9,564 nt of DNA, taken from the NCBI GenBank assembly GCA_964236695.1, contig CAXSFU010000100.1, positions 1-9,564 on the forward strand. Reading direction: 5' to 3'. The notes below the pieces were generated by a model. It saw nothing but the letters and a program-made list of their open reading frames with translations. It searched no databases and was not told the DNA's origin. A program made the position numbers and the translations under genes. This document shows, piece after piece, positions 1 through 5,728 of the stretch (the first letter of the stretch is position 1; every line of letters starts with the position of its first letter). This DNA comes from CAXSEF01 sp964236695. Its GTDB lineage: Bacteria; Pseudomonadota; Alphaproteobacteria; Acetobacterales; Acetobacteraceae.

Positions 1-53
1 CAAAACGTTAAATCACCCTTGCGTCGAGGGAGCCGTCCACACAAAGCCTCTAA

Positions 54-168
54 GTCAAGCTGGGCCCAGGGGCGGCTCCCTCCGGCGGCCTTTCCAACGA
101 TCCAAGAGGATCGTCAGAACCTTTGGCCACCTACGCCTGGCGGGTCCAGGGCAGAGCCCTGGCCTTCC
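54..168 (+). repeat. Modular hairpin intergenic repeat, copy A (diverged)
   Basis: This is a diverged member of the hairpin repeat family seen four more times in the window. Its clearest parts are a 7-bp stem ACGATCC/GGATCGT at 97-114 and the right-hand module GGCGGGTCCAGGGCAGAGCC at 139-158 continuing to CTGGCC, in which CCAGGGC (146-152) pairs with GCCCTGG (156-162) across an AGA loop. The same module recurs at 4518-4551 and 6602-6633. The left edge is uncertain. It may sit at the 3' end of a gene lying to the left of the window. Confidence 0.6.
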
Positions 169-189
169 TGGCTGGGACGCCCCTGCGCG

Positions 190-218
190 TTGACGCAGTG
201 CAGCATCGCCCGTAGAAG
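190..218 (+). promoter_or_regulatory. Candidate sigma-70 promoter for the DEAD-box helicase
   Basis: TTGACG at 190-195 matches the -35 consensus at 5 of 6 bases. TAGAAG at 213-218 matches the -10 at 4 of 6, and the spacer is 17 nt. Transcription would begin near 225, leaving a leader of about 60 nt before the helicase ATG at 288. This is a consensus match only; no transcript data are available. Confidence 0.4.
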
Positions 219-287
219 TCCGCGCCCCGAACACAGCGAAGCCCGATCAGGCGCAGCCCTGTCCAGCGCCGGAGGCGCCGCATAACC

Positions 288-1562
288 ATGACCTTCGCCG
301 ATCTCGCCCTGGCGGCTCCCCTGCTGCGCGCGCTGGCAGAGGCAGGGTATGCCACCCCCACCCCGATCCAGGCCCGGTCGATCCCGTTGCTGCTGGACGG
401 CCGCGACGTGCTGGGCCTGGCCCAGACCGGCACGGGCAAGACCGCCGCCTTCGCGCTGCCTCTGCTGCACCGCTTGGCCGCGTCGCCCCGGCCGGCGCCC
501 AGGGGCGGGGCGCGCGTCCTGGTGCTCGCGCCCACGCGCGAGCTGGTGTCCCAGATCGCCGACGGCTTCGAGACCCTCGGCCGCCACCTGCCGTTCCGCG
601 TGGCGACGGTGTTCGGCGGCGTCGGCCAGGGCCGCCAGGTCGATGCGCTCAGGGCCGGCGTGGACGTCGTCGTGGCCGCGCCGGGGCGCCTGCTGGACCT
701 GATCGGGCAGGGCCTGTGCGACCTGTCGCGGCTGGAGGCGCTGGTGCTGGACGAAGCCGACCAGATGCTCGACATGGGCTTCGCCCGGCCGATCGAGCGC
801 ATCGTCGCGACGCTGCCGAGGGACCGGCACACGCTGCTGTTCTCCGCGACGATGCCGAAGTCCATCGCCGCTCTGGCCGAGGGCCTCCTGCGCGATCCGG
901 TGCGGGTCGAGGTCGCCCCGCCCTCGACCCCCGCCGGGCGGATCGAGCAGTCGGTGATGTTCGTCGACGCGGCCGACAAGAAGGCGGCGCTGCTGGCGCT
1001 GCTGCGGGCGCCGGGGGTCGGGCAGGCGGTGGTGTTCACCCTGCAGAAGAACATCGCCAACGAGGTGTGCGCCTTTCTTGCCGGGGAGGGCATCGCCGCC
1101 GAGGCCCTGCACGGCAACAGGTCGCAGGGCCAGCGGGAGCGCGCGCTGGACGCCTTCCGCGCCGGCGCCGTGCGGGTGCTGGTCGCGACGGACATCGCGG
1201 CGCGCGGCATCGACGTCGAGACGGTGACGCACGTCTTCAACCACGACCTGCCGAGCCTCGCGGAAAGCTACGTCCACCGCATCGGCCGCACCGGCCGCGC
1301 GGGGCGCAGCGGCTGCGCCGTCACGCTGTGCGACGCCGAGCAGCGCGCCTGGCTGCGCGACGTGGAGCGCGAGATCGGCCGCGCCCTGACCGTGCAGGCC
1401 GACCACCCCTGGCATTCGGAAGCGGCGCGGACCTCGACCCTGCGCGCCCCCGTGCTGGGCGGCGGGCCGGTTCGGGCGGTGCAGCCGCAGAAGAAGCGCG
1501 AGCACAGGGTCTGGACCGAGGACGAGAAGCGTGCCGCGCGGGCCGCGGCCAGGGCGGCCTGA
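288..1562 (+). CDS. rhlE: DEAD-box ATP-dependent RNA helicase, RhlE-like
   Basis: A cytoplasmic ATP-dependent RNA helicase (424 aa) that unwinds short RNA duplexes in ribosome assembly, RNA decay or cold adaptation. Both RecA-like domains are complete: Q motif ending PTPIQ (24-28), motif I AQTGTGKT (45-52), PTREL (82-86), DEAD (155-158), SAT (186-188), ATDIAARGID (300-309) and HRIGRTGR (330-337). A basic, Ala/Arg-rich tail follows from about 385 and is typical of RhlE-group proteins that contact RNA outside the core. Motif Ib reads AAPGR at 130-134, where TPGR is usual. The start was chosen because the Q-motif phenylalanine lies at residue 3, as expected; a GGAGG at 271-275 is 12 nt upstream, rather far. 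The gene stands alone behind a candidate promoter at 190-218. The family is certain; the RhlE label rather than another DEAD-box paralogue is inferred from the short tail and sequence style. Confidence 0.93.
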   Translation: MTFADLALAAPLLRALAEAGYATPTPIQARSIPLLLDGRDVLGLAQTGTGKTAAFALPLLHRLAASPRPAPRGGARVLVLAPTRELVSQIADGFETLGRHLPFRVATVFGGVGQGRQVDALRAGVDVVVAAPGRLLDLIGQGLCDLSRLEALVLDEADQMLDMGFARPIERIVATLPRDRHTLLFSATMPKSIAALAEGLLRDPVRVEVAPPSTPAGRIEQSVMFVDAADKKAALLALLRAPGVGQAVVFTLQKNIANEVCAFLAGEGIAAEALHGNRSQGQRERALDAFRAGAVRVLVATDIAARGIDVETVTHVFNHDLPSLAESYVHRIGRTGRAGRSGCAVTLCDAEQRAWLRDVEREIGRALTVQADHPWHSEAARTSTLRAPVLGGGPVRAVQPQKKREHRVWTEDEKRAARAAARAA

Positions 1563-1572
1563 AGGCGGGCCC

Positions 1573-1594
1573 GGCCGGCCGGGGCGCGCCGGCC
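1573..1594 (+). terminator. GC-rich stem-loop after the helicase, possible terminator
   Basis: GGCCGGC (1573-1579) pairs perfectly with GCCGGCC (1588-1594) around an 8-nt loop, 10 nt after the helicase stop codon. No T-run follows, so an intrinsic terminator is uncertain. In DNA this GC-rich such stems also arise by chance. Confidence 0.25.
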
Positions 1595-1697
1595 GCCGGG
1601 ACGGGCGAGGCGGATAGGGGTTTGCGTCCGGGTGGTGCAGAACCCGGGTCCACGCCTGGCGGGGCATGAACCCCTTCCGCGCCCAGGGGAGCACACG

Positions 1698-2132
1698 ATG
1701 TCCTTACGGCAGACCCGGGACCAGGGCCGCGCGCCAGGGCGCGGCCGCACGGCACGGGCGCTGCTCGCGATCGTCGCCGCCCTGCTCGTCGCCTTCGACG
1801 CCGCCTGCCTCAGCGTGCTCGGCTTCCTGGTCATAGGCCAGACGCTCGGCTACCTGTCGCTGCTCGGCTGGACCCACGTGATGGCCGTCGCAGGTGTCGC
1901 GAACGCGGTCCTGTTCCTCCTCGTCCTGGCCGCCCTGCTCCATCGCTGGCGACGCGGCCACCGTCGCGGCCACGTCGTGGAGATCGCGCTGGTGACGACG
2001 ATCGCCGGCGCCGCCGCCTTCGTGCTGGGCCACGCCACGCTGCTTGCGCTGCAGATGGCTTTCGTGGCCGTCTCCGACCCTTCCGCCTGGGACCTGGAAC
2101 AGCTTCTCCCCTCGATGCTGGACTGGCTGTAG
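1698..2132 (+). CDS. Small hypothetical integral membrane protein
   Basis: I do not recognise this 144-residue protein. After a basic, Arg-rich N-terminus (residues 1-20) it has three clear hydrophobic stretches at about 21-46, 60-81 and 96-124. A strongly basic loop (RWRRGHRRGH, 83-92) lies between the second and third. By the positive-inside rule, both the N-terminus and this loop should face the cytoplasm. There is an acidic Asp34 inside the first hydrophobic stretch, and the C-terminal tail ends in DWL. The start at 1698 is supported by AGGGGAG at 1685-1691, 6 nt upstream; a GTG at 1632 would add 22 residues without hydrophobic character or a comparable ribosome site. It follows the helicase by 135 nt in the same direction and is followed by the long repeat region before thrS, so it may be its own unit or a weak read-through partner of the helicase. 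No signal peptide cleavage site, catalytic motif or cofactor site is evident. Confidence 0.75.
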   Translation: MSLRQTRDQGRAPGRGRTARALLAIVAALLVAFDAACLSVLGFLVIGQTLGYLSLLGWTHVMAVAGVANAVLFLLVLAALLHRWRRGHRRGHVVEIALVTTIAGAAAFVLGHATLLALQMAFVAVSDPSAWDLEQLLPSMLDWL

Positions 2133-2189
2133 AGGCCGTCGCGGATCCGCCGGTTCCGGTCTCCTGCGCGAAGGCAGGAAGGAAGCATG

Positions 2190-2211
2190 TTCTTTCTTGA
2201 AAGAAAGAACC
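2190..2211. repeat. AT-rich stem-loop in the pre-thrS island
   Basis: GTTCTTTC (2190-2197) pairs with GAAAGAAC (2204-2211), and two further pairs extend inward. A-rich DNA and a short TTTTG run follow at 2220-2223. The sequence resembles dispersed intergenic repeats I recall from Acetobacteraceae genomes. It could act as a weak terminator for the membrane-protein transcript, but the T-run after the stem is displaced by several bases. Confidence 0.5.
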
Positions 2212-2264
2212 AAAGAACTTTTGTTGACTAGGCTTCATGCCAGTCGGGCTTCCTGCGGCTTTCA

Positions 2265-2311
2265 TGCAAAGTCTTTTTGCTTCTTTTCCTTCAGAAAAAG
2301 AAGAATCTTGC
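2265..2311 (+). repeat. AT-rich palindromic repeat, left copy
   Basis: This 47-bp segment matches the reverse complement of 9517-9563 at 45 of 47 positions; the differences fall at 2288 and 2305. Its core is a near-perfect palindrome, CTTCTTTTCCT (2280-2290) against AGAAAAAGAAG (2293-2303), with one mismatch. A-rich and T-rich arms of this kind are striking in a genome of this composition. No open reading frame or transposase is associated with it. Confidence 0.85.
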
Positions 2312-2455
2312 TTGCCTGCTTGGCGCGACCGGATGGTCCCAGGCCTGCAGCAGCCGCCTGGTCCGCCCCGCCGGCCCGGGTCGGTGGCTTTGCTTGCGGG
2401 CGCCCTGTCGCCTCGCCCGCGCGGCGCGGGTAGGATGCGGGCGACGTGTCGTTCC

Positions 2456-2461
2456 AAGGAG
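2456..2461 (+). promoter_or_regulatory. thrS ribosome binding site
   Basis: AAGGAG lies 8 nt before the ATG at 2470 and decides the start in its favour over the in-frame GTG at 2446. The latter would place the ribosome site inside the coding sequence and add eight residues not needed by the TGS domain. Confidence 0.85.
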
Positions 2462-2469
2462 CCTGTGCC

Positions 2470-4407
2470 ATGCCCGCGATCACCCTGCCCGACGGCTCCG
2501 TCCGCCGCTTCGAGGCCCCGGTGACCGGGACCGCGCTGGCGGCCGCGATCGGGCCGGGGCTGGCGAAGGCGGCGCTGGCCATGCGCGTCGACGGCGCGTT
2601 GCTCGACCTGGCGCGCGAGATCGGGCACGACGCGACGGTGCGGTTCGTGACACGGCGCGACCCGGAGGCGCTGGAGCTGATCCGGCACGACACGGCGCAC
2701 GTGCTGGCGGAGGCGGTGCAGGGGCTCTACCCAGGGACGCAGGTGACGATCGGGCCGTCGATCGAGGACGGGTTCTACTACGATTTTGCCCGCGACGTGC
2801 CGTTCACGACGGAGGACTTCCCGGCGATCGAGGCCAGGATGCGCGAGATCATCGCCGGCGACGCGGCGTTCGTGCGCGAGGTGTGGGACCGCGGCGAGGC
2901 GACGGCGTTCTTCGAGGCGCGCGGCGAGGCGTACAAGGCGGAGCTGATCCGCGACCTCGGCGCGGACCAGGTGATCACGCTGTACCGGCAGGGGGCGTGG
3001 GTCGACCTGTGCCGCGGGCCGCACATGCGGGGCACGGCGGACGTGGGCGCGGCGTTCAAGCTGATGAAGGTCGCGGGCGCGTACTGGCGCGGCGATCACC
3101 GCAACCCGATGCTCAGCCGCATCTACGGGACGGCGTGGCGGGACCAGAAGGAGCTGGACGCCTATCTGCACCGGCTGGAGGAGGCGGAGCGGCGCGACCA
3201 CCGCAGGATCGGGCGCGAGATGGACCTGTTCCACATCCAGGAGGAGGCGACGGGGAGCGTCTTCTGGCACGAGAAGGGCTGGCGGCTGTACCGGACCTGC
3301 GAGGCGTACATGCGCCGCAGGCTGGACGCGTCGGGGTATGGCGAGGTGCGGACGCCGCAGCTCGTGGACCGGGGGCTGTGGGAGCGCTCGGGGCACTGGG
3401 AGAAGTACCGCGAGCACATGTTCGTGGCGCGGGTGGAGGACGAGGACAAGGACCTTGCGCTCAAGCCGATGAACTGCCCGTGCCACGTGCAGATCTTCAA
3501 CCAGGGCCTGCGCTCGTATCGCGAGCTGCCGCTGCGCATGGCGGAGTTCGGGGCGTGCCACCGCTACGAGCCGTCCGGCGCGCTGCACGGGATCATGCGG
3601 GTGCGCGCGTTCACGCAGGATGACGCGCACATCTTCTGCACCGAGGACCAGGTGGCCGACGAGACGGCGCGCTTCGTGGCGCTGCTGCGCTCGGTGTATG
3701 CGGATTTCGGGTTCGAGAGCTTCAGGGTGAAGTTCGCGGACCGGCCGGACAGCCGGGCGGGCGAGGACAGCGTGTGGGACCGCGCGGAGGCGGCGCTGCG
3801 CGAGGCGTGCGCGATCGCGGGCGTGGAGTACGAGGTCAATCCCGGCGAGGGGGCGTTCTACGGGCCGAAGCTGGAGTTCGTGCTGCGCGACGCGATCGGG
3901 CGGGACTGGCAGTGCGGCACGCTGCAGGTGGACTTCGTGCTGCCGGAGCGGCTGGACGCGTCGTTTGTGGGCGAGGACGGGGCCAGGCATCGGCCGGTGA
4001 TGCTGCACCGCGCGATCCTGGGCAGCTTCGAGCGGTTCCTCGGCATCCTGATCGAGCAGTACGCGGGGCGGTTCCCCTTGTGGCTGGCGCCGGTGCAGGC
4101 GGTGGTGGCGACCGTCGTGTCGGACGCGAACCCGTACGCGGAGGTGGTCGCCGGGCGGCTGCGGGCGGCGGGGCTGTCCGTGCGCGTGGACGTGCGGAAC
4201 GAAAAGATCAACGCCAAGGTCCGCGAGCACAGCCTGGCGCACGTGCCGGTGCTGCTGGTGGTGGGGCGGCGCGAGGCGGAGGAGGGCACGGTGGCGATCC
4301 GCAGGCTTGGCAGCCCGGCGCAGGAGGTCGTCGGGCTGGAGGCGGCGGCGGCGGCGCTGGGCGAGGAGGCGACGCCGCCGGACCTGCGCGGGGCGCACGC
4401 GGGCTGA
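2470..4407 (+). CDS. thrS: Threonyl-tRNA synthetase (class II)
   Basis: Charges tRNA-Thr with threonine in the cytoplasm. At 645 residues it is close to the 642 of the E. coli enzyme and is complete. An N-terminal TGS domain (about 1-60) is followed by the editing domain, whose site is intact: His73 and His77 in HDTAHVL, with Cys181 and His185 in CRGPH. The catalytic core carries all three zinc ligands that bind threonine: Cys336 (in MNCPCH, 334-339), His387 (DDAHIF) and His513 (MLHRAI). The class II motif 2 region around CHRYEPSGALHGI is also present. The C-terminal anticodon-binding domain runs from about 545 to the end. The MNCPCH form, with Cys where E. coli has Gly, is what I know from alphaproteobacterial enzymes. 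The gene stands alone between the AT-rich island and a palindromic repeat; infC, rplT or pheS, frequent neighbours elsewhere, are not downstream here. No leader mimicking tRNA-Thr was seen. Confidence 0.98.
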   Translation: MPAITLPDGSVRRFEAPVTGTALAAAIGPGLAKAALAMRVDGALLDLAREIGHDATVRFVTRRDPEALELIRHDTAHVLAEAVQGLYPGTQVTIGPSIEDGFYYDFARDVPFTTEDFPAIEARMREIIAGDAAFVREVWDRGEATAFFEARGEAYKAELIRDLGADQVITLYRQGAWVDLCRGPHMRGTADVGAAFKLMKVAGAYWRGDHRNPMLSRIYGTAWRDQKELDAYLHRLEEAERRDHRRIGREMDLFHIQEEATGSVFWHEKGWRLYRTCEAYMRRRLDASGYGEVRTPQLVDRGLWERSGHWEKYREHMFVARVEDEDKDLALKPMNCPCHVQIFNQGLRSYRELPLRMAEFGACHRYEPSGALHGIMRVRAFTQDDAHIFCTEDQVADETARFVALLRSVYADFGFESFRVKFADRPDSRAGEDSVWDRAEAALREACAIAGVEYEVNPGEGAFYGPKLEFVLRDAIGRDWQCGTLQVDFVLPERLDASFVGEDGARHRPVMLHRAILGSFERFLGILIEQYAGRFPLWLAPVQAVVATVVSDANPYAEVVAGRLRAAGLSVRVDVRNEKINAKVREHSLAHVPVLLVVGRREAEEGTVAIRRLGSPAQEVVGLEAAAAALGEEATPPDLRGAHAG

Positions 4408-4426
4408 CCGGGCGGGGACGTAGCAG

Positions 4427-4551
4427 GCAAGGCCAGGGCTCTGCCCTGGACCCGCCAGGGGCGAGCCGCCCCTGGACCCGGCCTCCCTTAAGTCAGGGGT
4501 TCCAAGGGCCCTGCCTTTGGCGGGGTCCAGGGGCAGAGCCCCTGGCCTTGC
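4427..4551. repeat. Palindromic MITE-like hairpin repeat, copy B
   Basis: A 125-bp element bounded by long inverted repeats: the left arm 4427-4457 matches the reverse complement of the right arm 4518-4551 except for three single-base gaps. Each arm is itself a hairpin: CCAGGGC/GCCCTGG at 4433-4449 with loop TCT, and CCAGGGGC/GCCCCTGG at 4527-4545 with loop AGA. A third, 9-bp stem (CCAGGGGCG/CGCCCCTGG, loop AGC) lies at 4455-4475. The family 10-mer CGCCAAAGGC is present in reverse at 4513-4522. It occupies most of the space between thrS and the HxlR gene and carries no reading frame. It could end the thrS transcript, but no T-run follows. Confidence 0.85.
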
Positions 4552-4581
4552 TTTCTCTGTCGGCGGCGATGGTATTGTTTT

Positions 4582-4604
4582 GTGACCCAGGGTAATCGGT
4601 GACC
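4582..4604. promoter_or_regulatory. Possible operator: paired GTGACC repeats upstream of hxlR-type gene
   Basis: GTGACC occurs twice in the same direction, at 4582-4587 and 4599-4604, 17 nt apart, in the short non-repeat stretch before the regulator gene. The right copy also belongs to an imperfect dyad, GGTAATCGGTGACC (4591-4604). HxlR-family proteins commonly bind near their own genes, so this is a candidate autoregulatory site. The evidence is positional and statistically weak. Confidence 0.25.
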
Positions 4605-4620
4605 TGTTCGCGCCTGCCAT

Positions 4621-4626
4621 GGAGGT
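4621..4626 (+). promoter_or_regulatory. Ribosome binding site selecting a TTG start
   Basis: GGAGGT lies 7 nt before TTG at 4634, an ideal spacing. The upstream in-frame ATG at 4619 overlaps this site and has no ribosome site of its own, while the ATG at 4649 is 22 nt away. The site therefore argues for translation starting at TTG. Confidence 0.6.
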
Positions 4627-4633
4627 CCCTGCC

Positions 4634-5029
4634 TTGACACTCAAGCCCATGGAAGCAGGCGGCGGCGGGGCGAGCCCGCCGGGCGCGTGCGCGGCGGTGA
4701 CGTCGATCCTGTCGCGGGTGGGCGACAAGTGGATGGTGCTGGTGGTGATGATGCTGGCGGACGGGCCGCGGCGGTTCAGCGTGCTGAAGCGCCTGGTGGG
4801 CGGGGTGTCGCAGCGGATGCTGACGCTGACGCTGCGCGGGCTGGAGCGCGACGGGCTGGTGACGCGCACCGTGTGGCCGACGGTCCCGCCGCGGGTGGAG
4901 TACGAGCTGACGCCGCTGGGGCACTCGCTGCGGGTGCCGCTGGAAGGGCTTGGGAGCTGGGCGTTCGCGCACCTGCCGGTGGTGGAGCGGGCGCGGCGGG
5001 CGTTCGACGCGCGGGCGGACGGGGGCTGA
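4634..5029 (+). CDS. HxlR-family winged-helix transcriptional regulator
   Basis: A small DNA-binding protein (131 aa from the TTG start, 136 from ATG 4619) of the HxlR branch of MarR-like winged-helix regulators. Family hallmarks appear in order: a single Cys near the N-terminus (Cys19), the VGDKW motif (29-33), GPRRFSVLKR (44-53), the recognition-helix region VSQRMLTLTLRGLERDGLVTR (58-78; the LxxLExDGLV block is diagnostic), the wing PPRVEYELTPLG (85-96) and a final hydrophobic helix with Trp109. HxlR proteins work as dimers; several sense electrophiles or oxidants through the N-terminal Cys, so a redox or aldehyde signal is possible but not shown. The target is unknown: no gene is divergently arranged, thrS lies upstream in the same direction, and the region below is convergent. 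A paired GTGACC motif upstream might be its own operator. TTG is preferred because GGAGGT sits 7 nt before it. Confidence 0.9.
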   Translation: MTLKPMEAGGGGASPPGACAAVTSILSRVGDKWMVLVVMMLADGPRRFSVLKRLVGGVSQRMLTLTLRGLERDGLVTRTVWPTVPPRVEYELTPLGHSLRVPLEGLGSWAFAHLPVVERARRAFDARADGG

Positions 5030-5037
5030 GGCGGGCG

Positions 5038-5059
5038 GGGCCGGCTTTCCCGCCGGCCC
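5038..5059 (+). terminator. Stem-loop after the HxlR-type gene, likely terminator
   Basis: GGGCCGGC (5038-5045) pairs perfectly over 8 bp with GCCGGCCC (5052-5059) around a TTTCCC loop, starting 9 nt after the stop codon. TTCC follows, giving only a minimal T-tract. Position and stem quality favour a terminator; the weak T-tract limits confidence. Confidence 0.4.
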
Positions 5060-5083
5060 TTCCGCTGGTGTGGGCGGGCCGCA

Positions 5084-5194
5084 GCAAGCCCTGGCCGGTT
5101 CCGCCGAGGGCCGCGTCCTGTCGAGACTTTCCCAGGTCGTGGAGTCCGGAGGCGAGCCTTTGGCGAAGTTCGAGCCGGGGCCTCGACCCCGGCT
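5084..5194 (-). repeat. Modular hairpin intergenic repeat, copy E
   Basis: Read on the minus strand this shows the family order: a first hairpin (AGCCGGGG/CCCCGGCT, 5173-5194), then CGAACTTCGCCAAAGGC, inner sequence, and a right-hand module ending near GCAAGCC at 5084-5090. The 10-mer CGCCAAAGGC is at 5156-5165 in reverse. The first hairpin differs in sequence from those of copies C and D yet keeps full pairing. It lies just beyond the open minus-strand frame ending at 5198 and also beyond the plus-strand regulator gene, so it may end transcription from either side. Confidence 0.6.
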
Positions 5195-5197
5195 GAC

Positions 5198-5320
5198 TCA
5201 GGGGCCGGCGCCGCCCCAGGCCAGCATTTCGCCGAGCAGGTGGAGGCGGAAGGCGAGGGCGGCGGCGGCGCGCGCGGCGGCAGCGGTCGTGTGGCGGAGA
5301 AGTGCTGCCATGCCGGCGGG
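5198..5320 (-). other. In-frame continuation of the small Fur-linked reading frame after an amber codon
   Basis: After the TAG at 5321-5323, the same minus-strand frame stays open for 40 codons to a TGA at 5198-5200. It contains an ATG at 5311 that would give a 37-residue peptide, Ala-rich and probably helical, ending EMLAWGGAGP. Codon third positions remain mostly G or C. No ribosome site precedes the ATG. This could be the second half of a gene broken by a nonsense change, a separate small peptide, or chance openness in GC-rich DNA. Confidence 0.3.
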
Positions 5321-5530
5321 CTATGGCGTCGTGGTGGCAGGATGCGGGGGCGCGACGGGGACGGGGCGGGTGGCGTCGCGCGGGGCTCTGCGGGCGTGGC
5401 CCCTGGGACGGGCGAGGTCGGGCCGCAGGGTGGCGAGCGGGGCTGTGTCGCGGGGGGTGGCGGGGCCGGCGTGGCGGGCGGCCATCAGGGCGGCGATGGT
5501 GGAAGGGCCGGTCGAGAGATAGCGGTGCAT
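5321..5530 (-). CDS. Small hypothetical protein behind a Fur-like operator
   Basis: A 69-residue reading frame (or 74 if the ATG at 5545 is used), rich in Ala, Pro and Arg, that I do not recognise. It begins MHRYLSTGPS and ends PATTTP. There is no signal peptide, membrane span or metal-ligand cluster, and it does not resemble the short haemin-uptake protein HemP. Two things favour a real gene: a strong Fur-like site with overlapping promoter elements 40-58 nt upstream, pointing only at this strand, and G/C third positions throughout. Against it are the absence of a ribosome site before either ATG and low-complexity composition. The frame continues beyond the TAG for another 40 codons, so the original gene may have been about 110 residues. 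Expression would be expected under iron limitation if the operator is functional. Confidence 0.4.
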   Translation of the reverse strand: MHRYLSTGPSTIAALMAARHAGPATPRDTAPLATLRPDLARPRGHARRAPRDATRPVPVAPPHPATTTP

Positions 5531-5562
5531 GGGCGGGTCTCGCATCTGGGGTGGAGCCCGAG

Positions 5563-5590
5563 GCTAGACGAGAGTGATAATCATTCGCAA
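5563..5590 (-). promoter_or_regulatory. Candidate promoter overlapping the Fur-like site, minus strand
   Basis: On the minus strand, TTGCGA (complement of 5585-5590) and TCTAGC (complement of 5563-5568) are 16 nt apart and bracket the Fur-like operator, as in Fur-repressed promoters. The -35 matches 4 of 6 bases and the -10 only 3 of 6. Transcription would begin near 5556, giving a leader of about 10-25 nt. Confidence 0.35.
5570..5588. promoter_or_regulatory. Fur-box-like operator
   Basis: The 19-mer at 5570-5588 (GAGAGTGATAATCATTCGC) matches the classical Fur box consensus GATAATGATAATCATTATC at 15 of 19 positions, with an unbroken central match TGATAATCATT. Fur with ferrous iron represses by binding such sites across the promoter. 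The only reading frame placed to be controlled is on the minus strand from 5530 or 5545; on the plus strand the next 2.6 kb is antisense to eutC and eutB. In this AT-poor DNA the AT-rich core stands out. Confidence 0.6.
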
Positions 5591-5607
5591 CACCGGAGTG
5601 TGCCGAG

Positions 5608-5723
5608 GCAGGGACACGGCTCCGCCTCGAACGCCGCCAAAGGCTCGTTCCCGATCCTGTCTCAAGGGACGGGGATCAAAGGGCCGCTGGCCCTTTGCGG
5701 GTCTGGGCAGAGCCCAGCCTTGC
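5608..5723 (+). repeat. Modular hairpin intergenic repeat, copy D
   Basis: This 116-bp element begins GCAGGGAC and ends CCTTGC, 6 nt short of the eutC stop codon. It aligns with the start of copy C over 37 nt (about 28 identities) including CGCCAAAGGC at 5635-5644. It carries an 8-bp stem AAAGGGCC/GGCCCTTT (5678-5696, loop GCT) and a 6-bp stem CTGGGC/GCCCAG (5703-5717, loop AGA). It lies directly after eutC in the direction of eut transcription and may serve as its 3' end. Confidence 0.75.
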
Positions 5724-5728
5724 TTCCT

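Larger units (their letters stand above)
2133..2469. other. Gene-free region between the membrane protein and thrS
   Basis: This 337-nt stretch holds no convincing gene. Its left half is an AT-rich island (about 2185-2311) in otherwise GC-rich DNA, with a stem-loop at 2190-2211 and a 47-bp repeat at 2265-2311 that recurs inverted at 9517-9563. The right half (2312-2455) is GC-rich and unremarkable, then comes the thrS ribosome site. I found no tRNA-like leader or T-box and no good -35/-10 pair; TAGGAT at 2431-2436 is only a weak -10 candidate. Confidence 0.7.

Noticed and set aside
114..1694. Long minus-strand frames opposite the helicase
   Set aside because: The plus-strand protein has all helicase motifs in order; the minus-strand translations are Arg/Gly/Pro/Ala-rich without recognisable domains.
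2133..2469. T-box, tRNA-like leader or attenuator controlling thrS
   Set aside because: No T-box sequence, no threonine-codon-rich leader peptide and no anticodon-like loop were seen; the structure present is a repeat shared with an unrelated site at 9517-9563.
4634..4639. TTGACA as a -35 promoter element
   Set aside because: No acceptable -10 follows at 16-18 nt, and the TTG is better explained as a start codon preceded by GGAGGT.
1831..4869. A 1012-codon minus-strand frame opposite thrS
   Set aside because: It is antisense to a complete thrS and crosses both flanking repeats; its Arg/His/Leu/Pro composition is typical of antisense shadows in GC-rich DNA.
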